Notes: generated by a model not told the origin, from the letters alone. DNA of 64,000 bases from Defluviimonas sp. SAOS-178_SWC (GCF_039830135.1 NZ_CP156081.1:916001-980000), one strand, 5' to 3'. Counted from the first letter of the stretch, positions 38,319 to 47,147 are shown. Numbers and translations: made by a program.

Positions 38319-39209
38319 ATGAGTGCGAAGATCATCGACGGCAAGGCCTTTGCGGCCAGGGTGCGGGGCGAGGTCGCGGCCCATGTCGCGCGGCTGAAGG
38401 AAGAGAACGGGATCACGCCGGGCCTCGCGGTGGTTCTGGTCGGCGAGGATCCGGCGAGCGAGGTCTATGTCCGCTCGAAGGGCAAGTCGACGGTCGAGGC
38501 GGGGATGAACTCCTACGAGCACAAGCTGCCGGCGGAGACCTCGGAGGCCGATCTCCTGGCGCTGATCGCACGGCTGAACGCCGATCCGGCGGTGCACGGG
38601 ATCCTGGTGCAGCTGCCCTTGCCGAAGCACCTGAACTCCGACCTCGTGATCAACACGATCGACCCGGCGAAGGATGTCGACGGGTTCCACATCTCGAATG
38701 TCGGGCTTCTTGGCACCGGGCAGAAGTCGATGGTGCCCTGCACGCCCTTGGGCTGTCTGATGATGCTGCGCGACCACCACGGGTCGCTCGCCGGGATGGA
38801 CGCGGTCGTGGTCGGCCGCTCGAACATCGTCGGCAAGCCGATGGCGCAGCTTCTTCTCGGCGACAGCTGCACGGTGACGATCGCGCACAGCCGCACGAAG
38901 GACCTCGGCGTGGTCTGCCGCCGCGCCGACATCCTCGTCGCCGCCGTCGGCCGGCCCGAGATGATCAAGGGCGACTGGGTCAAGCCAGGCGCCACCGTGA
39001 TCGATGTCGGCATCAACCGCATCGAGCGGGACGGCAAGACGAAGCTCGTCGGCGATGCCGACTTCGAGAGCTGCGCCAAGGTCGCCGGCGCCATCACCCC
39101 CGTCCCCGGAGGCGTCGGCCCCATGACCATCGCCTGCCTCCTCGCAAACACCCTCACCGCCGCATGCCGCGTAAACGGAATCAACGAACCAGAAGGCCTC
39201 ACTGCGTAG
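38319..39209 (+). CDS. folD: Bifunctional methylene-tetrahydrofolate dehydrogenase/methenyl-tetrahydrofolate cyclohydrolase
   Basis: Converts 5,10-methylene- to 10-formyl-tetrahydrofolate, linking the demethylation steps to Fhs. The 296 residues retain all four key positions: Tyr50 and Lys54 in YVRSKGK, Gln98 in GILVQLPLP and Asp121 in KDVDGFH. The dinucleotide site [17 protein letters not shown] (~163-179) and HSRT support NADP use; [10 protein letters not shown] closes the domain. GAGGAG precedes the ATG. It is the third gene of fhs - folD-like - folD. The truncated haemoglobin follows 25 bases later and may be in the same transcript. Confidence 0.96.
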   Translation: MSAKIIDGKAFAARVRGEVAAHVARLKEENGITPGLAVVLVGEDPASEVYVRSKGKSTVEAGMNSYEHKLPAETSEADLLALIARLNADPAVHGILVQLPLPKHLNSDLVINTIDPAKDVDGFHISNVGLLGTGQKSMVPCTPLGCLMMLRDHHGSLAGMDAVVVGRSNIVGKPMAQLLLGDSCTVTIAHSRTKDLGVVCRRADILVAAVGRPEMIKGDWVKPGATVIDVGINRIERDGKTKLVGDADFESCAKVAGAITPVPGGVGPMTIACLLANTLTAACRVNGINEPEGLTA

Positions 39210-39234
39210 GGAGCCAATCTGAGGAGGATCTGTC

Positions 39235-39681
39235 ATGTCCGATCGCATGGTCGACACACTGGGCGGCGAAACGGCGCTGCGGTCCCTCGTCGAGGATTTC
39301 TACGATTTCATCGAGGTTCTGCCCGAAGGGGAGAACCTGAGAAAGCTGCACCTGCGCGGGCATGGCCTTGCCCATGTCCGCGAGGAACAGTTCAATTTTC
39401 TCAGCGGTTTCCTCGGCGGGCGCCGCTACTACATGGAAAAGCACGGCCATATGGACCTGCGCCGCATGCATACCCATGTGCCGATTTCGGTGCAGGATGC
39501 CGAGGACTGGCTGACCTGCATGGACCGGGCGCTCGAAAAGAACGGCATGGCGGGGCCAGAGGTCGACCGGCTGCGTGCGACCTTCCGGAAGATCTGCATG
39601 ATGCTTGTCAACGATCTGAAGGAGTGGGGCGTGCCCGGTGACATGGCGGCTCCGGCCGACAAATCGCCGAGAAAGCACTAG
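39235..39681 (+). CDS. Group II-type truncated haemoglobin
   Basis: A 148-residue globin. The B-helix Tyr is in LVEDFYDFIE (~19-28), the proximal His lies in LRRMHTHVPIS (~75-85), and the Trp of group II proteins is in DAEDWL (~89-94). The central GLAHVREEQFNFLSGFLGG is characteristic. Such proteins bind O2/NO and can scavenge NO or peroxide. TGAGGAGGA precedes the ATG, 25 bases after folD. Context with an FNR-type box and a universal stress protein downstream suggests a redox-stress function. Confidence 0.82.
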   Translation: MSDRMVDTLGGETALRSLVEDFYDFIEVLPEGENLRKLHLRGHGLAHVREEQFNFLSGFLGGRRYYMEKHGHMDLRRMHTHVPISVQDAEDWLTCMDRALEKNGMAGPEVDRLRATFRKICMMLVNDLKEWGVPGDMAAPADKSPRKH

Positions 39682-39763
39682 GGGCGCGGCATCGTCCGGT
39701 GCGGGCGCGCCGCGAGTGCGGAGGCTATCCGGGGTCTCACGGTTTTAATGACAGGAAGAATAC

Positions 39764-39777
39764 TTGACCCATGTCAA
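39764..39777 (+). promoter_or_regulatory. FNR/CRP-type box upstream of uspA
   Basis: TTGAC-CCAT-GTCAA is a perfect dyad fitting the FNR-family pattern TTGAN6TCAA. It ends 58 bases before the uspA start codon, a spacing compatible with activation from about -41 of the transcript. Confidence 0.6.
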
Positions 39778-39835
39778 AGACGCGCCGTGAACATTGAGAG
39801 AGCTTGAAACCAAGGCTTCAGCGAGAGGTTACGCA

Positions 39836-40249
39836 ATGACCAAGAAGATTCTTTGTCCGACAGACGGAAGCGATCACGCGACATTGGGGGTTCACAAGGC
39901 CGTCGAACTGGCGCGCCTGACCGGTGCCGAGCTGACGATCTGTGTCGTCAATATCGCGCATGGTGCCGCACGGGGGGCGATGATCAATCACTGGACCGAC
40001 GCCGAGGTCGCGGATCTTCTGGCGCAGTCCGAAAGCACCGCCAAGGCCGACGGTCTGGCGAATGTGGGGACGGTCGAGCTTATCTCGCGCGAGGCGGCCC
40101 CGGCGATCATCGCCTATGCCGACGAAAACGGGTACGACCACATCGTCATGGGGACGGGCGACAAGCGCGGCGTGAAGCGGCTTGTGCTGGGGTCCGTCGC
40201 GACCAGTGTCGCCAGCGAAGCGCACTGCTCGGTTACGGTCGCGCGCTAA
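39836..40249 (+). CDS. Universal stress protein (UspA family)
   Basis: A 137-residue single-domain Usp. The start KKILCPTDGSDHATLG (~3-18) is typical, and the C-terminal ATP-binding motif G-2x-G-9x-G-S/T is visible in MGTGDKRGVKRLVLGSVATSV (~108-128). GAGAGG lies before the chosen ATG; an in-frame TTG start 14 codons upstream is less likely. The FNR-type box upstream implies induction at low oxygen, as known for Usp genes in related bacteria. Confidence 0.85.
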   Translation: MTKKILCPTDGSDHATLGVHKAVELARLTGAELTICVVNIAHGAARGAMINHWTDAEVADLLAQSESTAKADGLANVGTVELISREAAPAIIAYADENGYDHIVMGTGDKRGVKRLVLGSVATSVASEAHCSVTVAR

Positions 40250-40284
40250 AGCTTCCGCAACACGCGCGGGATGAAATGCATGGT

Positions 40285-40303
40285 CGCCGCCTCGGAGGCG
40301 GCG
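40285..40303 (+). other. Stem-loop downstream of uspA
   Basis: CGCCGCCT-CGG-AGGCGGCG, an 8-bp perfect stem with a 3-base loop, lies 36 bases after the uspA stop. No T tract follows. It may act as a weak terminator between the convergent uspA and panE-like transcripts. Confidence 0.5.
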
Positions 40304-40397
40304 CCATGACGCCGTTCGACAGCGGTCTGCCCAGTCTGGAGCAGTGAAGCCGACTGCGGAGGCGAGTGTAAAGGGCGTCCGCCGTGTATTCCTTCCC

Positions 40398-40414
40398 GGG
40401 GGGCGAAGCTCCCC
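40398..40414 (-). other. Stem-loop downstream of the panE-like gene
   Basis: Read on the minus strand the element is GGGGAGCTTCGCCCCCC, a GC-rich hairpin 30 bases beyond the panE-like stop. It is the same design as the stem-loop after fhs. No T run. Confidence 0.5.
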
Positions 40415-40443
40415 GCGCCTAGACGCACCGCCAGAGGTTCCCG

Positions 40444-41421
40444 TCAGTGTCCGGCGCGGGCCACCGCCGCGCGCTGCCGGACGAGGGCGAGGACAAGGTC
40501 GATGGTGGGGGTCGGCGAAGCGGTCAAGCGGCCGAGTTCCTGAACGGACCCGATGAGCGCGTCGATTTCCATTGGCCGTCCGGCTTCCAGATCCTGGAGC
40601 ATCGACGTGCGGTGCGCGCCCACCGCCGCGCCGCCGTCGATCCTCCGGTCCACGTCGATCGGGAAGGTCACGCCAAGCTTCTCGGCGATCACCTGCGCCT
40701 CCAGCATCATCGCGCGAACAATCGCTCTTGTGCCGGGGTCTGTGCAGAGCACGTCGAGCGTCGCGTGGGTGAGGGCGGAGATCGGGTTGAACGACAGGTT
40801 GCCCCAGAGCTTGACCCAGATCTCGTCCCGCAGCTTCGGGCGAACGGGCGCTTTCAACCCGGCGGCGGACAGCGCGGCGGAGAGGGCGAGCGCGCGGTCG
40901 GACTTCGAACCGTCGGGTTCGCCGAGAGAGAAGCGGTTGCCCTCGATATGGCGGACGGTGCCGGGCTCCGTCACCTCGGCGGCGGGATAGACGACGCAAC
41001 CAAGGACGCGGTCCGGCCCGATGCCGTTCCACTGCACGTCGCCGGGATCGACGGAACGAAGCCGCGTGCCTTCCAGCGGCCCGCCGATCTTGTGGAAGTA
41101 CCACCACGGCACACCGTTGACCCCGCTGACGACCGTGCTCGACGGTCCGAGAAGCGGGGCCATGCGGTCGACGATGGCCGGCACCGAATGCGCCTTCAGG
41201 GTCAGTATGACGTAGTCCTGCCGGCCAAGCTCCGACGGATCGGCGCTGGCGCGGACCTTGTGGCAGGTTTCCTGGCCGTCCTCGATCAGCGTCAGGCCCT
41301 TCGTGCGGATCGCGTCGAGATGCGCGCCGCGTGCGACAAGGCTGACATCCGCCCCGGACGCCGCAAGCTTCGCGCCGAGGTAGCCGCCGATCGCACCCGC
41401 GCCGAAGATACAGATCCGCAT
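40444..41421 (-). CDS. Ketopantoate reductase-family protein (PanE/ApbA-like)
   Basis: A 325-residue NADPH-dependent reductase of the PanE family. Visible: the nucleotide motif ICIFGAGAIGGYLGAKLA (~3-20), the catalytic Lys in EIWVKLWGNLSFNPISAL (~189-206) and the substrate segment HRTSMLQDLEAGRPMEIDAL (~261-280). PanE makes pantoate for CoA, but many paralogues in catabolic clusters reduce other 2-keto acids. As the last gene after an ABC importer and an acyl-CoA synthetase, a catabolic 2-keto acid or 2-hydroxy acid is the likelier substrate. Confidence 0.83.
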   Translation of the reverse strand: MRICIFGAGAIGGYLGAKLAASGADVSLVARGAHLDAIRTKGLTLIEDGQETCHKVRASADPSELGRQDYVILTLKAHSVPAIVDRMAPLLGPSSTVVSGVNGVPWWYFHKIGGPLEGTRLRSVDPGDVQWNGIGPDRVLGCVVYPAAEVTEPGTVRHIEGNRFSLGEPDGSKSDRALALSAALSAAGLKAPVRPKLRDEIWVKLWGNLSFNPISALTHATLDVLCTDPGTRAIVRAMMLEAQVIAEKLGVTFPIDVDRRIDGGAAVGAHRTSMLQDLEAGRPMEIDALIGSVQELGRLTASPTPTIDLVLALVRQRAAVARAGH

Positions 41422-41432
41422 ATCCCGCCCCC

Positions 41433-42965
41433 TCAGGCCGCGCCGTCGCCGAGACCGAGCTTTTCGGCCAATCCGATGCGCTGGAGTTTGCCGGTCGCAC
41501 CTTTCGGAATCTCGTCGAGAATGATGATCCGTCGGGGCACCTTGAAATCGGCGAGACGCCCGGAAGCGAAGTCCCGGATCTCGCGCTCGGTCGCCGCGCT
41601 GCCTTCGCGCAGCATCACGGCGGCGGCGACCTCTTCACCGAGCTTCGCATGCGGCATGGCGAAGGTGACGACCTGCGCGATCGCCGGATGGTCGAGAAGA
41701 ATTCCGTCGACTTCCAGCGGGCTGATCTTCTCGCCCCCGCGATTGATGATTTCCTTCAGGCGTCCGGTGAGGCGAAGGTAGCCCTTGTCGTCGAATGCGC
41801 CCTGATCGCCGGTGCGGAACCAGCGCGCGCCCTCTGCCATGAAGAAATTCTTTTCGTTCGCCTCCGGGTTTCCTTCATAGCCCGGCGTGATGTTGGGCCC
41901 GGAGATCACGACCTCCCCGGTGCCGTCGATCAACCGGTTCTCGATCTCGTGCGCGATGCGGACGCGGGGGCCCGCCGCGCGGCCGACGGAGCCGGGGATC
42001 TGGCCGCCCTGCGTCAAGGGATTGCACGTCATCTGGTGGGCGGCCTCGGTCATGCCGTAGGCCTCGACCACCGGGGCGCCGAAGGTGTCGGCGAGGGCCG
42101 TCATGACCTGGGCGGGCAGGGAGGCGGACGAAGACCGGATGAAACGCAGCTTCGAGCCGGCAATGACGTCGCGGTTGCGGTCGGCCCGGGCGAGGATCGC
42201 CTGGTGCATCGTCGGCACCGCCGTGTACCAGGTGGGGCCGACCTCCTTCACCCAGCCGAAGAACTTGAGCGCATCGAAGCCGGGTGCGCAAGAGATCGAA
42301 GCGCCTGCCGCGAGCGACGCCGAAATGGCCGCGATCAGCCCGTGGATGTGAAAGAGCGGCATGACGTTCAGGCAGCGGTCAGCGGGCGAAAGGTCGAGCG
42401 ACCGGCGGACATTCTGGGCCGAAGCCGCGATGTTCGAATGCAAAAGCGGCACGATCTTCGGGCGCGACGTCGTTCCGGAGGTGTGGAGGATCAGTGCCAC
42501 ATCGTCGGATTCCGGGCTGCCCGCGGAGGCCGGGGTGGCGGAGCCATCCATGTGAAGCGTGAACGCCCCGGCAGGTCCGTCGCCGCCTTTCAGGCGCAGA
42601 ATGAGCAACCCGAACTTTTCCGCCGCCGCGAGCGCCGGGCCGTCGTAGGTGTCACTTACGACAAGTGCCTTCGCCTTCAGGTCTTCGAGGTAGAACTCGT
42701 ATTCTTCCTGCCGATAGGAGGGGTTGAGCGGCGCGGTGGCGGCGGCTTGCGCGATGGTGACGAAAGCCGTCGCCATTTCCGGCCCGTTCGGCAGGACGAT
42801 GGCGACGCGGTCCTTGGCGCCGACTCCCTTGGCACGGAGATCGGCTTCGACCGCCGCCGAAAGATCGCGCAGCGCGCCGTAGCTCATCCAGTCCCGTCCC
42901 GGCGCGCCGATCGCTGGCTGCGTGGCGTCATGCGGCGCGATGATGTCCCTGAGAGTCTCAGCCAT
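41433..42965 (-). CDS. AMP-forming acyl-CoA synthetase, oxalyl-CoA synthetase-like
   Basis: A 510-residue adenylate-forming CoA ligase. Core motifs: ALILHTSGTTSRPKIVPL (~157-174), YGMTEAAHQM (~300), WFRTGDQGAF (~383), GRLKEIINRGGEKISP (~399-414) and the C-terminal PKGATGKLQR with the catalytic Lys. The segment APLNPSYRQEEYEFYLEDLKA resembles the AAE3/Pcs60 oxalyl-CoA ligase group more than fatty-acid ligases. AAGGGAA precedes the ATG. It lies between the ABC permease gene (44 bases) and the panE-like gene (11 bases), so it probably activates an acid imported by that ABC system. Confidence 0.8.
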   Translation of the reverse strand: MAETLRDIIAPHDATQPAIGAPGRDWMSYGALRDLSAAVEADLRAKGVGAKDRVAIVLPNGPEMATAFVTIAQAAATAPLNPSYRQEEYEFYLEDLKAKALVVSDTYDGPALAAAEKFGLLILRLKGGDGPAGAFTLHMDGSATPASAGSPESDDVALILHTSGTTSRPKIVPLLHSNIAASAQNVRRSLDLSPADRCLNVMPLFHIHGLIAAISASLAAGASISCAPGFDALKFFGWVKEVGPTWYTAVPTMHQAILARADRNRDVIAGSKLRFIRSSSASLPAQVMTALADTFGAPVVEAYGMTEAAHQMTCNPLTQGGQIPGSVGRAAGPRVRIAHEIENRLIDGTGEVVISGPNITPGYEGNPEANEKNFFMAEGARWFRTGDQGAFDDKGYLRLTGRLKEIINRGGEKISPLEVDGILLDHPAIAQVVTFAMPHAKLGEEVAAAVMLREGSAATEREIRDFASGRLADFKVPRRIIILDEIPKGATGKLQRIGLAEKLGLGDGAA

Positions 42966-43009
42966 TCCGTTCCGTTCCCTTGCGAATGTCGTCCTGCGGC
43001 GCCCTGCGC

Positions 43010-43762
43010 CTACCGCTTCGCCGCATAATAGGCGACCTTGCGTTCGAGATAGCCCAGAAACTCGGATATCGAGAAGGCAAGCGCGAAGAGGATGATCAGC
43101 ACCGCCCAGAAATGCCCCATCAGGAAGTTCGAGGCGTAAAGCTCGAAAAGCGCGCCGAAGCCGACGATGGAAATCAGAAGCTGTCCGATGATCACGCCCT
43201 TGACCGCGCGGATCACCCCGATGCGCACGCCGCCGAGAATTTCCGGCAGGGCCGCCCAAAAGTAGATCTTGGTGAAGGAGTCGATGGGTGAGGCGCCGAA
43301 GCTCCGTGCCATGTCGACGAGCGAGCGGTTGATCTGCCGGACGCCCGCGCGTGCGTTCAGGATGATGATCCAGATCGCGAAAAGCGTCGTTGTGATGATG
43401 ATCGAGGTGAGGCCGAAGCCGAAGAGCACCATGAGCACCGGAACGAGCGCGGTCAGAGGGGCGGAGACGAAGATGTTGACCCAAGGCAGCAGCAATTCGT
43501 CGAGAAAGCGGCTCTTGCCCATCAGGATGCCGACCGGAATCCCGATCACGATCGCGAAGAAGACCCCCATCAGGAAGGCGTAGGCCGTTTCCCAGAGCGC
43601 TTTCATGAAGGCCGGCGTTCCGATGATCTCGAACAGTGTCGCGAAGACCTGCGACAGCGGCGGCAGGAAGAAGGTGAGGTTCATCTGGCCCACGACCTCC
43701 CAAAGAAGGCCCCAGAGGAGGAGCGAGGACATCGCCGGAAGTTTCACGCCGAACAGGTGCAT
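43010..43762 (-). CDS. ABC transporter permease (NitT/TauT type), second copy
   Basis: A 250-residue permease with about six helices. The EAA loop that contacts the ATPase is visible as LVDMARSFGASPIDSFTKIYF (~151-171), followed by ALPEILGGVRIGVIRAVKGVIIG. It belongs to the SsuC/TauC class for small anions and organic acids. It follows the ATP-binding gene by 3 bases and precedes the CoA ligase. The operon has two different permeases, suggesting a heterodimeric channel. Confidence 0.87.
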   Translation of the reverse strand: MHLFGVKLPAMSSLLLWGLLWEVVGQMNLTFFLPPLSQVFATLFEIIGTPAFMKALWETAYAFLMGVFFAIVIGIPVGILMGKSRFLDELLLPWVNIFVSAPLTALVPVLMVLFGFGLTSIIITTTLFAIWIIILNARAGVRQINRSLVDMARSFGASPIDSFTKIYFWAALPEILGGVRIGVIRAVKGVIIGQLLISIVGFGALFELYASNFLMGHFWAVLIILFALAFSISEFLGYLERKVAYYAAKR

Positions 43763-43765
43763 CGC

Positions 43766-44566
43766 TTACTCCACGTAGCTGCGCAGCGAGGCCCAGATCT
43801 CATCCACGATGTCGAGGTATTCCGGATCGCGGCGGATATTCTCCACCCCCTTGTTGCGGAAGCTCGACGGGCGGATGATCTCGGACACGCGGCTCGGTCG
43901 CGGCAGGAGGATGGCGATCTGGTCGGAAACATAGACCGCCTCTTCGATGGAGTGGGTGACAAAGATGAAGGTCTTGTTCTCGTGCTCGACGAGCGACAGG
44001 AGATCTTCCTGGAACTTGCGGCGGGTCTGTTCGTCGACGGCCGAGAACGGTTCATCGAGCAGTAGGACCTGCGAGTCCACCGAGAGCGCCCGCGCGAGGC
44101 CGACCCGTTGCCGCATCCCGCCCGACAATTCGTGCGGAAAGCTTTTCTCGAAACCCGAAAGGCCGACATTGGCGATGTATTTCTCGGCCTTCGCCTCGCG
44201 TTCGGATTTCGGCACGCCGCGCAGTTCGAGGCCGAAGGCGACATTGCGCAGGACATTCGCCCAAGGCAGCAGAGCGAAATCCTGAAAGACGAAGGCGCGG
44301 TCGTCGCCGGGGCCGGTGATCGCCTTGCCGCCCACCTCGATCGTGCCCGTATCGGCGGGGATGAGGCCGGCGATGATCTTCAGAAGCGTGGTCTTGCCGC
44401 ATCCCGACGGCCCGAGAAGCGAGGTGAGCTGCCCGCGCGGAAATTCCAGCGACATGTTCTTCAGCGCCTCGACGGATCCGTAGTTCTTCGAAACGCCGCG
44501 CACCGAAACCGCGCTTTCGGGCTCGAGCTTCCGGGCGTCGGCAAAGGAGCTGTCAGTCTGAGACAT
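43766..44566 (-). CDS. ABC transporter ATP-binding protein (NitT/TauT type)
   Basis: A 266-residue ATPase with Walker A GPSGCGKTTL (~52-61), Q-loop VFQDFALLPW, signature LSGGMRQRV (~147), Walker B LLLDEPFSAVD and the switch His in FVTHSIEEAV. The ATG giving MSQTDSS overlaps the end of the upstream permease gene by 14 bases; a longer frame lies inside that gene. It energises the importer formed by the two permeases and the binding protein. Confidence 0.9.
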   Translation of the reverse strand: MSQTDSSFADARKLEPESAVSVRGVSKNYGSVEALKNMSLEFPRGQLTSLLGPSGCGKTTLLKIIAGLIPADTGTIEVGGKAITGPGDDRAFVFQDFALLPWANVLRNVAFGLELRGVPKSEREAKAEKYIANVGLSGFEKSFPHELSGGMRQRVGLARALSVDSQVLLLDEPFSAVDEQTRRKFQEDLLSLVEHENKTFIFVTHSIEEAVYVSDQIAILLPRPSRVSEIIRPSSFRNKGVENIRRDPEYLDIVDEIWASLRSYVE

Positions 44567-45311
44567 AACCACGGTTGTTTCCTTCGAACAAGAAATCTTC
44601 CAGCTTTTCGAGGAGGTTGAGGAAAACAACCGCAAGCAGGATGATGGAGAAGATGGCCGCGTACATGCTGGGATAGTCGGCGATGGAGCGGCTGTAGCTG
44701 ATGATGTCGCCGACCCCGGTCGGGGTGATCTTCAGTTCGGCGAGGATCGCGCCGATGAAGCCCGCCGAGACGCCGAGGCGAAGGCCGGAGAAGATGACGG
44801 GCGAGGCCGCGGGGATGACGATCTTGAGCAGGATCTGGCGGTCGTTCGCCAGGAAGGATTGCCCCATCTCCTTCAAGGACACGGGCGTGTTCCGCACCGC
44901 ACTGGCGGTGTTCAATACGATGACCGGCATCGCCATGATCCCCACGACGAACACCTTGGAGGTCAGCCCGATCCCGTAGGCCATGACCAGAAGCGGGATC
45001 AGCGCGGCAAGGGGGGCCGCCTGCATCACGATGAAGATCGGCGAGAAGAACCATTCCGAGCGGGCGCTGAGACCGATCCAGAGGCCGAAACCGATCCCGA
45101 GGATGGCCGAGATCGCCACACCGAGGACGAGCGGTTTCAGTGTCTCGGCATAGGCGTGCAGAAGCGTGCCGTCGAAGGCCATCCGCGCCAGCGCCTCCAT
45201 CGCTTCCAGGAACGTCGGAAAGGCGTAGCTGATCGGGATGCGCCCGGCGATTTCCCACGCGCCGAAGACGAGCACCGCGGACAGAAGCTTGAGAAGAAGG
45301 GAGCGGTTCAT
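44553..45311 (-). CDS. ABC transporter permease (NitT/TauT type), first copy
   Basis: A 252-residue six-helix permease. The EAA loop is VSLKEMGQSFLANDRQILLKIVIP (about 144-167 read in two halves), followed by PVIFSGLRLGVSAGFIGAILAELK. It diverges clearly from the second permease in the same operon. It starts 60 bases after the binding-protein gene. Confidence 0.87.
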   Translation of the reverse strand: MNRSLLLKLLSAVLVFGAWEIAGRIPISYAFPTFLEAMEALARMAFDGTLLHAYAETLKPLVLGVAISAILGIGFGLWIGLSARSEWFFSPIFIVMQAAPLAALIPLLVMAYGIGLTSKVFVVGIMAMPVIVLNTASAVRNTPVSLKEMGQSFLANDRQILLKIVIPAASPVIFSGLRLGVSAGFIGAILAELKITPTGVGDIISYSRSIADYPSMYAAIFSIILLAVVFLNLLEKLEDFLFEGNNRGYVSD

Positions 45312-45371
45312 GGGGGCGTATCCATCGCGGGCGGGAAGCTGCGGGCCAGTGGCCCGCAGCCGTCCTGAGTG

Positions 45372-46346
45372 TTACTGACTGGCCGCGTCGAGCGGCTTGA
45401 AGTACCAGAAGTCCTCGACGTTCAGACTTGCCGGATCGCCTTCGAGCTGGCCCGCCTCGGTATACCATTCCATGTCGGCCGCCGCCGCCTTGCGCCCGCC
45501 GCCGTCCGGATCATAAAGACCGCCGGCTACCGCTTCGGTGTAGAAGCCGTCGAGTTCGTCGAGGATTTCCTTCGGCAGCTGACCGATCGGGCCGTCCGGA
45601 TTGGTTTCCCGCCGGATGATCGTCGGATCGGCGGTCATATCGCGCCAGGTGCTAAGGAGCGCCTTGACGAAGATGTCGACCTGTTCCTCGTTCGCCTCGA
45701 TCCAGTCGAGATTGGCGAAAAGCGCCTCGTCGCTGGCATCGACGTCGAACATCGGCAGGACGTGGAACTTGTCGCCCGCCTCTGCGATGATCTTGTTCTT
45801 GTTCGACAGATCGAGAATCGTGGCCTTGGCCTGATCGGCCATCATCGCGACGACGCGGTTGGCGGAGCCTGGAACGTAAGACCGCTCGCCGAACTTCATG
45901 CCCTCTTTCTCCTCGATCACGTTGGCGATGGAGTCGGTGCCGCCGCCGCGCGAATGGAGCATGATCGGCTCACCGTCGAGGTCCTTCAGCGACGCATAAT
46001 CCATCGTCGTCACCGGGAAGAATTTCAGCTTCGAGAGCTGGAAGATGATCCGGAGCGGCGCCTTGGACCGCTGCATGATCGAGTAGGGCGTGCCGAAGCC
46101 GATGTCCATCTGGCCGCTCAGCACCGCCTGGATGGCGAGTTCCTCGTCGGCGAATGCCGTCCATTCGTAGTCGAGCCCGTTGGCCTTCGCGCGATCGAGG
46201 GCCACGAAGAAGGCAGCCATCTCGTCGGACGGGGTTTCGGCAAGCGCGATCTTGATCGGCTCGGCCTGCGCGGCGCTGACCGTCAGCCCGACGGCAACCG
46301 GAATGGCGCATGCGAATTTTCTTACAAGCGTAACGATGTCAGTCAT
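45372..46346 (-). CDS. ABC transporter substrate-binding protein (NitT/TauT-like)
   Basis: A 324-residue periplasmic binding protein. The N-terminus has a basic start, a hydrophobic core and a cleavage site after AAQA (residue ~28). The mature domain shows FVALDRAKANGLDYEW, ELAIQAVLSGQMDIGFGTP (~70-88) and HSRGGGTDSIANVI, as in the SsuA/TauA/ThiY family. The ligand is not predictable; nearby CoA ligase and FAH hydrolase genes suggest an organic acid. It follows the GntR gene by 87 bases. Confidence 0.85.
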   Translation of the reverse strand: MTDIVTLVRKFACAIPVAVGLTVSAAQAEPIKIALAETPSDEMAAFFVALDRAKANGLDYEWTAFADEELAIQAVLSGQMDIGFGTPYSIMQRSKAPLRIIFQLSKLKFFPVTTMDYASLKDLDGEPIMLHSRGGGTDSIANVIEEKEGMKFGERSYVPGSANRVVAMMADQAKATILDLSNKNKIIAEAGDKFHVLPMFDVDASDEALFANLDWIEANEEQVDIFVKALLSTWRDMTADPTIIRRETNPDGPIGQLPKEILDELDGFYTEAVAGGLYDPDGGGRKAAAADMEWYTEAGQLEGDPASLNVEDFWYFKPLDAASQ

Positions 46347-46433
46347 TTTTCTCCTCCCTGAGAAAACACGCCCTGTTTGTGCGGCGGTGGTCGGCCCTTG
46401 GCTCTGTTTTCCCGCCGCAAGTCTTCTCCTGTG

Positions 46434-47129
46434 CTAGGCGCCTCCGAACAGACGTTCGGAAACGGATTTCAGATGAGTGCGCATCGCCTCATATGCCCCT
46501 TCCGGCCGGCGCCCCGCGATTTCCATCGCGATCGCCTCGTGTTCTGCGAAACTTGAATGGTCTGAGGGCGGGCGCTGGCTGTCGCGCACGACGCTGCCCC
46601 AGGCCACGGCTCGGCGAACGCCGTTCAACTGGTTGAAGAGCGCGATCAGCAGCAGGTTGTCGGTCGCTTCGGCGATCGCATGGTGAAAGAGATCGTCCTG
46701 CGTTTCGTAGACGGCCCATGTCGACGCGGAATGGGCGCGCTCCATCGCGAGCTGCATCGCCATCAGCGCCTTGCCCGAGGCGTTGACCGCCGCTTCGCGG
46801 GCGATGGCGGGCTCGATGGCGAGTCGCGCCCGCATCATCTTGAATGGCGTGATCTGTCGCCCGAGTTCGAGCATCGGATCGGCCATTGCGGCGGCGCCGG
46901 TGTCGGACACGAAGGTGCCCTTGCCGACGTGCCGCCAGATCACGCCGTCCCGCTCCAGCGCGTCGAGCGCGCGCCGCAGTGCGTTCCGGGTCATGCCGAG
47001 CCGCTCGCAAAGCTCCCGCTCCGGGGGCAGGCGAAAGCCGGGCTCAAACCCGCCATCGGCGATGAACTCCTGCAGCTGGCTGATCGCTTGATCGCCACCG
47101 TTGGGTTTCGATTGGCTCAGCACATCCAT
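46434..47129 (-). CDS. GntR-family regulator (FadR/FCD type)
   Basis: A 231-residue regulator. The winged helix-turn-helix is at ~14-78 (FRLPPERELCERLGMTRNA, ALDALERDGVIWRHVGKGTFV) and the helical FCD domain at ~90-225 with metal-ligand His in FHHAIAEATDN. The first ATG sits immediately next to AGGG; a GTG two codons later has better spacing and may be the true start. A palindromic operator lies 4 bases upstream of the start, implying autoregulation. Divergent from the FAH-family gene. Confidence 0.83.
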   Translation of the reverse strand: MDVLSQSKPNGGDQAISQLQEFIADGGFEPGFRLPPERELCERLGMTRNALRRALDALERDGVIWRHVGKGTFVSDTGAAAMADPMLELGRQITPFKMMRARLAIEPAIAREAAVNASGKALMAMQLAMERAHSASTWAVYETQDDLFHHAIAEATDNLLLIALFNQLNGVRRAVAWGSVVRDSQRPPSDHSSFAEHEAIAMEIAGRRPEGAYEAMRTHLKSVSERLFGGA

Positions 47130-47133
47130 CCCT

Positions 47134-47147
47134 ATTGGTTGACCAAT
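47134..47147. promoter_or_regulatory. FadR-type GntR operator
   Basis: ATTGGT-TG-ACCAAT is a perfect 6-base inverted repeat with a 2-base centre, matching the TGGT/ACCA half-sites used by FadR-type GntR proteins. A second arrangement, CCAAT and ATTGG nine bases apart, follows at 47164-47182. It abuts the gntR start and faces the FAH gene. Confidence 0.65.
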
